Made by a program: the position numbers and the translations under genes. From a bacterium (GTDB lineage Bacteria; 4484-113; JAFGCY01), in assembly GCA_020849855.1 (NCBI GenBank), contig JADZFO010000030.1, positions 1 through 10,750 of the forward strand: 10,750 nt of DNA, in the 5' to 3' direction. Shown piece after piece: positions 6,631 to 10,750 of the stretch; the first letter of the stretch is position 1; each line of letters opens with the position of its first letter. A model generated the notes under the pieces. That model was not told the origin of the DNA, did no database searches, and saw only the letters and a program-made list of their open reading frames with translations.

Positions 6631-6636
6631 CATAAT
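6631..6636 (+). promoter_or_regulatory. -10 element of a leaderless ppk2 mRNA
   Basis: CATAAT on the plus strand is followed by six bases and the ATG at 6643, the same hexamer and spacing as for the divergent SRAP gene. No -35 with good spacing is visible; TTTAGC (6605-6610) is 20 bp away. Confidence 0.6.
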
Positions 6637-6642
6637 CCAGTC

Positions 6643-7392
6643 ATGCCTCAGCCCCTCGAGGTACTGCCCTCAAGACCGCCGCGCCTGGCGGACCTGGACA
6701 TGCAAAGCCGCCTGACCCGCGGCGAGTACCGGGCCCAGATCAGCGCCCTGCAGCTGAAGATGGTCGAGCTCCAGCGCCGCATCGTGCGCCGCGGGATGCG
6801 CGTGCTGATCATCGTCGAAGGCGTCGACGCCGCCGGCAAGGGCGGAGCGATCAAGCGCCTGACCCAGCACCTCGACCCGCGCTGGCTGCGTGTGCACAGC
6901 CTCTCGCGGCCCAGCGCCAGTGACGCGCAGTACCTCTATCTGCGGCGCTACATCATCCGCCTGCCCAAGGCCGGGCGCATCACCATCTTTGACGACTACT
7001 CCTGGTATGGCCGCCTGCTCGTTGAGCACATCGAAAAGGCCGTCACAGACGAGGAGTACGAGCGCGCGCGGCGCGAGATCGTCGAGCTGGAGCGCTGGCT
7101 CACCGACAGCGGCTTTGTGCTGATCAAGCTCTGGCTGCAGGTCAGCCCCGACGAGCAGGTCGAGCGCTTCCACAAGCGCGCCTCCGACCCGCTGCGGGCC
7201 TGGAAGCTGACCCCCGACGACTGGCGCACCAACGAAATGTACGGCAGCTACATGAAGCACGCCGATGCGATGTTCAAGGCCACGCACACCCCAAACGCGC
7301 CCTGGCTGCTGATCCCCGGCGACGACAAGCTCTATGCCCGGGTGGCGGTGCTGCAGGCCGTCGAGCAGGCCGTGCGCAGCCACCGCAGCTAG
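6643..7392 (+). CDS. ppk2: Polyphosphate kinase 2 family protein
   Basis: This 249-residue protein should transfer phosphate between polyphosphate and nucleotides in the cytoplasm. The P-loop GVDAAGKGG (60-68) is canonical for PPK2, followed by IKRLTQHLDPR. The lid segment FHKRASDPLRAWKLTPDDW (176-194) and the C-terminal THTPNAPWLLIPGDDKLYAR (214-233) match the Pap-like branch (polyphosphate:AMP phosphotransferases). An N-terminal helix (about 27-50) precedes the P-loop. Oddly, the Walker B region reads IFDDYSWYGR (115-124) where the family normally has FDRSWYGR, so there is one extra residue and the Arg is replaced. The single domain makes it a one-domain PPK2; AMP or ADP preference cannot be read. 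The ATG at 6643 has CATAAT six bases upstream and no Shine-Dalgarno. The stop codon overlaps the first copy of the repeat array. Confidence 0.9.
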   Translation: MPQPLEVLPSRPPRLADLDMQSRLTRGEYRAQISALQLKMVELQRRIVRRGMRVLIIVEGVDAAGKGGAIKRLTQHLDPRWLRVHSLSRPSASDAQYLYLRRYIIRLPKAGRITIFDDYSWYGRLLVEHIEKAVTDEEYERARREIVELERWLTDSGFVLIKLWLQVSPDEQVERFHKRASDPLRAWKLTPDDWRTNEMYGSYMKHADAMFKATHTPNAPWLLIPGDDKLYARVAVLQAVEQAVRSHRS

Positions 7393-7567
7393 CTGACCGC
7401 TTCTTGTGGGCCCGCATGGCAGTGCGGGCAGCCTGCTAGCTGACCGCTTCCTGTGGGCCCGCATGGCAATGCGGGCAGCGAGCATGGCAATACGGGCAGC
7501 GAGCATGGCAATGCGGGCAGCGAGCTAGCTGACCGCTTCCTGTAGGCCCGCATGGCAATGCGGGCAG
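7388..7567. repeat. Mosaic tandem array of hairpin repeats
   Basis: Three copies of a unit of about 45 bp (A1 7388-7432, A2 7435-7479, A3 7524-7567) begin GCTAGCTGACCGCTTC and end with CCCGCATGGCAATGCGGG plus CAGC. Each contains a perfect 7-bp hairpin, CCCGCAT-GGCA-ATGCGGG; in A1 one A is G, which keeps pairing as U-G on the plus-strand RNA. Two short copies (B1 7480-7500, B2 7501-7521; 21 bp each) carry only the last 19 bp of the unit. All units are joined by 2-bp linkers (CT or GA), so periods are 47 and 21 bp. A1 starts inside the ppk2 stop region. It fits an intergenic REP-like element expanded by slippage and may help end the ppk2 transcript. Nothing else is seen from 7568 to 7636. Confidence 0.9.
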
Positions 7568-7636
7568 ACTGCCCGGCGCTCTGGCCGATCCTCGACACTG
7601 CTCTGTCCCGGCCCCGATGCACGCACTGTAAGCAAT

Positions 7637-7660
7637 AAGGCCCCCGTCGCCGGGGGCCTT
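7637..7660 (-). terminator. Terminator of the rpsF-rpsR-rplI operon
   Basis: Read leftward, AAGGCCCCCG, loop GCGA and CGGGGGCCTT form a perfect 10-bp stem followed by ATTGCTT, 56 bp past the rplI stop. The T tract is broken, but stem strength and location support termination. On the plus strand it is followed by AAATCCTGT, so it acts mainly leftward. Confidence 0.75.
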
Positions 7661-7715
7661 AAATCCTGTCAGGGATGCTTGTTTGGGTGCCAGCCGGGCT
7701 GGCCTTGAAGCTGGA

Positions 7716-8351
7716 CTACTTCTCCAGCTCTTCGTACTTCTCCTCAATCGCCTCGCCCGCGGGCTCTTCAGCCGGGGCGGCCTCGGCGGCCGGGCTCGCA
7801 CCCTCGCTGGAAGCGACGGTGGGCTCGGACTCGGCCGGCGCCGGCGGCGGGGCCTCGCCCAGCGAGCCATGGCGGTTGCGGCCGCCGCTGCGCTGGCCCT
7901 TGGGGCCTTCGGGCTCGATCACGACCTTCAGCTCGCCGGTCACGTCCGCGCTGGCGCGCAGGGCGACGGTGTACTCGCCGAGGTGCTTGATCGGCTCATC
8001 CAGCACCACATGGCGGCGCTCGATGGTGACCCCAAGCTGCTTGAGGGCTTCGTCCACGATGGTCTGCGCCGTGACCGCGCCGAAGAGGCGGCTCTGCGTG
8101 CCGGCCTTCATGGCGATGGTCAGGCTCTTGTCCGCCAGCGAGGCGAACTTGTCCGCGGCCTCCGCCTTGCGGCGGGCGCGCTTGGACTCCGCCGCGCGCC
8201 GGATCAGGGTCACGCGGTTCATGGCGTCCTTGGTGGCAACCTCCGCCAGCTGGCGGGGGATGAGGAAGTTGCGGGCATAGCCGTCCTTGACCGTTACCAC
8301 GGTCCCGGCCTCACCCAGGTTTACGATGTCATCTAGCAGGACAATTCGCAT
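7716..8351 (-). CDS. rplI: 50S ribosomal protein L9 with long acidic tail
   Basis: L9 bridges domain V of 23S rRNA and helps hold the reading frame. The N-terminal rRNA-binding domain is clear: MRIVLLDDIVNLG, then KDGYARNFLIP (22-32), the family signature. A long connecting helix spans about 41-75, and the C-terminal domain about 76-148 (GTQSRLFGAVT at 84-94). Bacterial L9 normally ends near residue 150. Here 63 residues are added (149-211): a Gly/Arg-rich stretch, then an Ala/Pro/Glu tail ending EEKYEELEK, which is probably disordered. The ATG at 8351 has GGAG about 7 bases upstream (GGAGTAAGAA) and lies 29 bp after rpsR. Third gene of the rpsF operon. Confidence 0.97.
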   Translation of the reverse strand: MRIVLLDDIVNLGEAGTVVTVKDGYARNFLIPRQLAEVATKDAMNRVTLIRRAAESKRARRKAEAADKFASLADKSLTIAMKAGTQSRLFGAVTAQTIVDEALKQLGVTIERRHVVLDEPIKHLGEYTVALRASADVTGELKVVIEPEGPKGQRSGGRNRHGSLGEAPPPAPAESEPTVASSEGASPAAEAAPAEEPAGEAIEEKYEELEK

Positions 8352-8380
8352 TTCTTACTCCATTGAGCTGTGCCGGCGCC

Positions 8381-8614
8381 TTACTTGCGGACGTAAGGCA
8401 GCAGGGCCAGGAAACGCGCCTGCTTGATCGCCTGGGTCAGCGGACGCTGGTACTTGGCACTGGTGCCGGTGCGGCGGCGGGGCAGGATCTTGCCACGCTC
8501 GCTGACGAACTTGCGCAGCAGCGCCACGGCCTTGTAGTCGATGGGCAGCTGCGGATCAACGCTGAAGGCGCAAACTTTGCGCTGTTTGAACCTACGCGGT
8601 CTTAGCTTTCCCAT
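8381..8614 (-). CDS. rpsR: 30S ribosomal protein S18
   Basis: This 77-residue S18 forms a heterodimer with S6 on the platform of the 30S subunit. Family blocks are intact: [42 protein letters not shown] and LALLPY. In many bacteria the N-terminal block reads CxFC; here it is VCAFSVD, so only one of the two Cys remains and no zinc pair is possible. The ATG at 8614 overlaps the end of rpsF by 23 bp, and an AGAGGT Shine-Dalgarno lies inside the rpsF coding region, implying coupled translation that keeps S6 and S18 in balance. The basic N-terminus ([12 protein letters not shown]) contacts rRNA. Confidence 0.97.
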   Translation of the reverse strand: MGKLRPRRFKQRKVCAFSVDPQLPIDYKAVALLRKFVSERGKILPRRRTGTSAKYQRPLTQAIKQARFLALLPYVRK

Positions 8615-8942
8615 GTCCCAACCTCTTCCGGCGCTTGCGCTCCTTCTCGGTGTAGTCGAACACCATGTAGCGCAGCACGTTGTCGTTATAACGGAGCTGA
8701 TAGTTCAGGTCGCCGAGCAGCTCAGGGCTGCTGTGCCAGCGATAGATGACATAGAAGGCCTCGGTGTACCGCTTGATCGGGTACGCCAGGAAGCGCTTGT
8801 TCCAGCGGTCCACACGGACGATTTCTCCGCCTCGTGTGGAGATCAGGTCACGGATCGCAGAGACGTACTCGTCAAGCTTTTCGGCTTCGAGATCGCCCTT
8901 ATAGATCGCGCAACACTCGTAGTCACGCACAATATCCGCCAC
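8592..8942 (-). CDS. rpsF: 30S ribosomal protein S6
   Basis: This 116-residue S6 starts with GTG at 8942 ([14 protein letters not shown]). The ferredoxin-like fold is recognisable from [12 protein letters not shown] (7-18), [21 protein letters not shown] (49-69) and [12 protein letters not shown] (85-96), followed by a basic C-terminal tail. It pairs with S18, encoded immediately downstream with a 23-bp overlap. An AAGGGGG Shine-Dalgarno stands just upstream and partly inside a predicted leader hairpin. It is first in an operon rpsF-rpsR-rplI; many bacteria have ssb or priB between rpsF and rpsR, and here there is none. Promoter at 9096-9123, leader about 145 nt. Confidence 0.97.
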   Translation of the reverse strand: MADIVRDYECCAIYKGDLEAEKLDEYVSAIRDLISTRGGEIVRVDRWNKRFLAYPIKRYTEAFYVIYRWHSSPELLGDLNYQLRYNDNVLRYMVFDYTEKERKRRKRLGHGKAKTA

Positions 8943-8973
8943 GGTTAACCCCCTTATTTATTTCCGGTTGACC
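8943..8973 (-). promoter_or_regulatory. rpsF leader hairpin at the ribosome-binding site
   Basis: On the minus-strand RNA GGUCAACC (8966-8973) can pair with GGUUAACC (8943-8950), leaving one C-A mismatch and a 15-nt loop with AAAUAAAUAAGG. The stem ends directly before the GUG start and covers part of the G-rich Shine-Dalgarno, and a CCG trinucleotide lies on the 5' arm. Many bacteria control rpsF by S6:S18 binding to a leader element with a CCG. Whether this is that element is inference; GGTTAACC is also self-complementary, so dyad symmetry alone is weak evidence. Confidence 0.35.
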
Positions 8974-9095
8974 AGCGCAGCAGGCCAGCACAAGCGATGC
9001 ACAGGAGTGATCGGTGCTTTGCCCCAGCCACCGGCCCCGGATGGTGGGCACTCCCGCTCTAGGCCATTGGCCACCGTCGGGAGAACGGACCAGGG

Positions 9096-9123
9096 AGTAT
9101 AGCAGAAGGCAATATCCAGTCAA
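9096..9123 (-). promoter_or_regulatory. Promoter of the ribosomal operon
   Basis: On the minus strand TTGACT (9118-9123), a 16-bp spacer and TATACT (9096-9101) form the best sigma-70-like promoter in the window. Transcription would start near 9089, giving an rpsF leader of about 145 nt, long enough for feedback control. The -35 lies about 14 bp from the purD -10, so the two divergent promoters probably compete. Confidence 0.75.
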
Positions 9124-9136
9124 GCCTCGCCGGCCC

Positions 9137-9142
9137 TACAAT
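9137..9142 (+). promoter_or_regulatory. -10 element of a leaderless purD mRNA
   Basis: TACAAT on the plus strand is followed by six bases and the GTG at 9149, the same geometry as at 6577-6582 and 6631-6636. It supports GTG as the start rather than the longer open frame beginning at 9014. Confidence 0.6.
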
Positions 9143-9148
9143 TGCGCG

Positions 9149-10630
9149 GTGACAGCTCTCCCAGCCCCTCAGCGCATCCTCGTCGTCGGCAACGGCGCGC
9201 GTGAAAACGCCCTGGCCAGCGCCATCCTGCTCAGCCCCGCGGTGCAAAAGCTCTGGATCACCCCGGCCAACTGGGGCCTGCTCGACCCCCCGGGGGGGCG
9301 GGTCGAGTGCCTCGACATCGCCGCCACCGACCTGCCGGGACTGCTGCAGGCGGCGCAGGAGCTGGCCGTGGACCTGGTGGTCATCGGCCCTGAAGCCCCG
9401 CTGGTGCTGGGCCTGGCCGACCGCCTGCGGGCGGCGGGCATCCCCTGCGTCGGCCCCGGGGAAAAGGCGGCCCTGCTGGAGGGCTCCAAGAGCTTTGCCA
9501 AGGACTTCATGCAGCGCTGCGGCATCCCCACCGCGCGCTATCTGGCCTTTGAGGATGTCTTCAGCGACAGCGCGCCCCTGCGCCAGGCCATTGAGCAGTG
9601 GCCGGCCTTCGCGGCAGACGGCAGCGGCGGCCTGGTGCTGAAGGCCGACGGGCTGGCCGCCGGCAAGGGTGTGGTGGTCTGCGCGGACAAGGCCGAGGCC
9701 CTGGCGGCCTTCGAGCGCATGGTGCTGCAGCAGGAGTTCGGCCGCTCTGCCGACACGGTGGTGCTGGAGGAGCGCCTCAGCGGGCCGGAGATCAGCTTCA
9801 CCTGCCTGCTGGCCGGCGGCCGCGCGGAAGTGCTGCCCCCCAGCAGCGACTACAAGCGCCTGCAGGACGGCGACCTCGGCCCCAACACCGGCGGCATGGG
9901 CAATATCTGCCCCACGCCCTGGGCCACGGACGAGGTTGTGCACGACTTCGCGGTGAACATCCTGGCCCCCTTCATGCGCGGCCTGCGCGAGGACGGCCTG
10001 GACTATCGCGGCTTCCTCTTCGTTGGCACGATGCTCACCGAGCGCGGGCTTAAGGTGATCGAGTTCAACGTGCGCTTCGGCGACCCCGAAGCCGCCGTTG
10101 TCATCCCCCTCTGCGAGGCCGACTGGGCCGGCCTGCTGGCCTCCATCGCCGCGGGCGAACTGCCCCAGGGCGACAGCAGCCATTCCGTCATCAGCCTGCG
10201 CGAAGGGGCCTGCGTGGCCGTTGTGCTGGCCTCGGAGGGCTATCCGCTCAGCAAGGCTGCGCCGCAGCCCATCCAGGGCCTGGACCGGGTGGCGGCCCGC
10301 GGCCTGCTGGAGCCCGGCGGCACTGAAGAGCAGGGCTGGCTGTCGCCGGATGTGAGCATCTTTTTTGCCGGTGTCGGGCGCCGGCCGCGCGCGGCGCAGT
10401 CCGCCGGGCAGGACGCCGGCGCTTCAAACGAAGCCGGGCAAGCTGCGGCTTACCAGCCTTATCCTGCCGCGCTGGCGGACTGGGAGTTCACGGCGACCGG
10501 CGGGCGGGTGCTGACCATCAGCGCGCGCGGGGCGGACCTTTCGCAGGCGCGGCGTCTGGCCTATGAGATCGTGGGCAACCTGCGCTTTGAAGGCATGCAG
10601 TACCGCAGCGACATCGGCAAGCTGCCCTAG
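9149..10630 (+). CDS. purD: Phosphoribosylamine-glycine ligase (GARS)
   Basis: PurD joins phosphoribosylamine and glycine using ATP to make GAR, the second step of purine synthesis. Landmarks: RILVVGNGAREN (9-20), VIGPEAPLVLGLAD (78-91), LEGSKSFAKDFM (110-121), the ATP-grasp loop VLKADGLAAGKGVVV (163-177), GPNTGGMG (244-251), KVIEFNVRFGDPE (302-314) and GGRVL (451-455). At 493 residues it is longer than the usual 420-430. Two additions sit near the C-terminus: about 15 residues before FFAGV, and about 29 Ala/Gly/Gln-rich residues at 410-440. The normally invariant His of GGREHA is Asn20, and PGNAGT reads PANWGL. GTG at 9149 is chosen from homology at residue 10 and TACAAT upstream. The frame is otherwise intact, so it is probably functional. 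The stop codon lies in an IS target site. Confidence 0.95.
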   Translation: MTALPAPQRILVVGNGARENALASAILLSPAVQKLWITPANWGLLDPPGGRVECLDIAATDLPGLLQAAQELAVDLVVIGPEAPLVLGLADRLRAAGIPCVGPGEKAALLEGSKSFAKDFMQRCGIPTARYLAFEDVFSDSAPLRQAIEQWPAFAADGSGGLVLKADGLAAGKGVVVCADKAEALAAFERMVLQQEFGRSADTVVLEERLSGPEISFTCLLAGGRAEVLPPSSDYKRLQDGDLGPNTGGMGNICPTPWATDEVVHDFAVNILAPFMRGLREDGLDYRGFLFVGTMLTERGLKVIEFNVRFGDPEAAVVIPLCEADWAGLLASIAAGELPQGDSSHSVISLREGACVAVVLASEGYPLSKAAPQPIQGLDRVAARGLLEPGGTEEQGWLSPDVSIFFAGVGRRPRAAQSAGQDAGASNEAGQAAAYQPYPAALADWEFTATGGRVLTISARGADLSQARRLAYEIVGNLRFEGMQYRSDIGKLP

Positions 10631-10631
10631 G
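10626..10631. other. IS481-type target site CCTAGG
   Basis: CCTAGG directly abuts the left end of the insertion sequence. It fits the NCTAGN target that the IS481 prototype duplicates on insertion. The TAG is the purD stop codon, so the target overlaps the gene end without changing the protein. The second copy would lie to the right of the window. Confidence 0.6.
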
Positions 10632-10750
10632 TGTAGTTGCTAAATAGGTTGTTCACTCGGGTGACGGCTGAGAGACTGTTGGTTGCGAAGACACCAGTCA
10701 AGCCGGAGCACCCGAATGAACATACACAGTTTAGCGAAAACCACGCCTGC
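10632..10750 (+). mobile_element. Left end of an IS481-family insertion sequence
   Basis: The element begins TGTAGTTGCTAAATAGGTTG. TGT at the tip followed by AATAGGTTGT is, from memory, the terminal repeat pattern of IS481 itself. The region before the reading frame (CCGGAGCACCCGAATGAACA) also resembles the IS481 transposase start. It runs off the right edge, so the right inverted repeat and completeness cannot be judged. It was inserted just beyond purD and reads in the same direction. Confidence 0.8.
10716..10750 (+). CDS. IS481-family transposase, 5' end only
   Basis: Only the first 11 full codons are present, reading MNIHSLAKTTP. That matches the usual opening of IS481-type DDE transposases (MNIHKNARxTP). 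GGAG lies about 9 bases upstream of the ATG as a Shine-Dalgarno. The helix-turn-helix and catalytic DDE domain lie beyond the window. The call rests on this short N-terminus plus the adjoining terminal repeat. Confidence 0.75.
   Translation, partial: MNIHSLAKTTP

Noticed and set aside
6571-6633. N-terminal extension of the SRAP gene
   Set aside because: It would bury the catalytic Cys2; the function requires MCGRY at the N-terminus, and the extension covers the promoter.
7388-7567. CRISPR array
   Set aside because: The units are directly adjacent with 2-bp linkers, there are no unique spacers of 30 bp or so, and no cas gene is present.
6670-7622. Minus-strand frames through ppk2 and the repeat array, including CPHCHA peptides
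   Set aside because: They are antisense to ppk2 or are read from tandem repeats; the CxxC pairs come from the repeat unit and are not a zinc protein.
9014-9148. Upstream extension of purD
   Set aside because: It overlaps the ribosomal promoter and contains no PurD homology; GTG at 9149 fits the family and the -10 element.
9059-10183. 374-codon minus-strand open frame
   Set aside because: It is antisense to purD, whose motifs are unmistakable; the translation is His/Ala/Gly/Gln-rich, typical of a shadow.

Overview
This is a GC-rich bacterial chromosome segment with twelve supportable protein genes. It is mostly housekeeping and conserved single genes, and it ends inside the left edge of an insertion sequence. 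The phylum cannot be fixed from the sequence. The organism is bacterial: it has bacterial S6/S18/L9, PurD and a RumA-type methyltransferase. It probably has a lipoprotein-sorting envelope, because one gene encodes a lipobox protein. Two initiation styles coexist. Seven genes have Shine-Dalgarno-like sequences, while at least four have a -10-like hexamer ending only 6-7 nt before the start codon, which implies leaderless mRNAs.

Layout. 1-276: non-coding, with strong hairpins. 277-1826 (minus): three genes of unknown function, namely a short membrane-anchored protein and two small soluble proteins; the middle one has a strong intrinsic terminator and its own promoter. 1885-3186 (plus): an RlmD/RumA-like 23S rRNA uracil-5 methyltransferase with its Fe-S cysteines and catalytic Cys. 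3241-5175 (minus): a large lipoprotein with propeller-like repeats. 5327-5731 (minus): a small protein with a RanBP2-type zinc finger. 5884-6570 (minus): an SRAP (HMCES/YedK) abasic-site protein, divergent from 6643-7392 (plus), a PPK2-family polyphosphate kinase. 7388-7567: a mosaic tandem array of hairpin-forming repeats. 7716-8942 (minus): the ribosomal operon rpsF-rpsR-rplI with no ssb, a strong promoter, a leader of about 145 nt and a terminator. 9149-10630 (plus): purD, with overlapping upstream DNA shared with the rpsF promoter. 10632-10750: the left end of an IS481-family element inserted at a CCTAGG site that contains the purD stop codon.

The genes do not form one pathway. The ribosomal operon is one clear transcription unit; most others look monocistronic with individual promoters. 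I find no defence system, CRISPR array, tRNA, rRNA or biosynthetic cluster. The points most worth following are the leaderless-promoter pattern, the repeat array, the altered Walker B region of the PPK2, the expanded PurD, and the IS481 junction.
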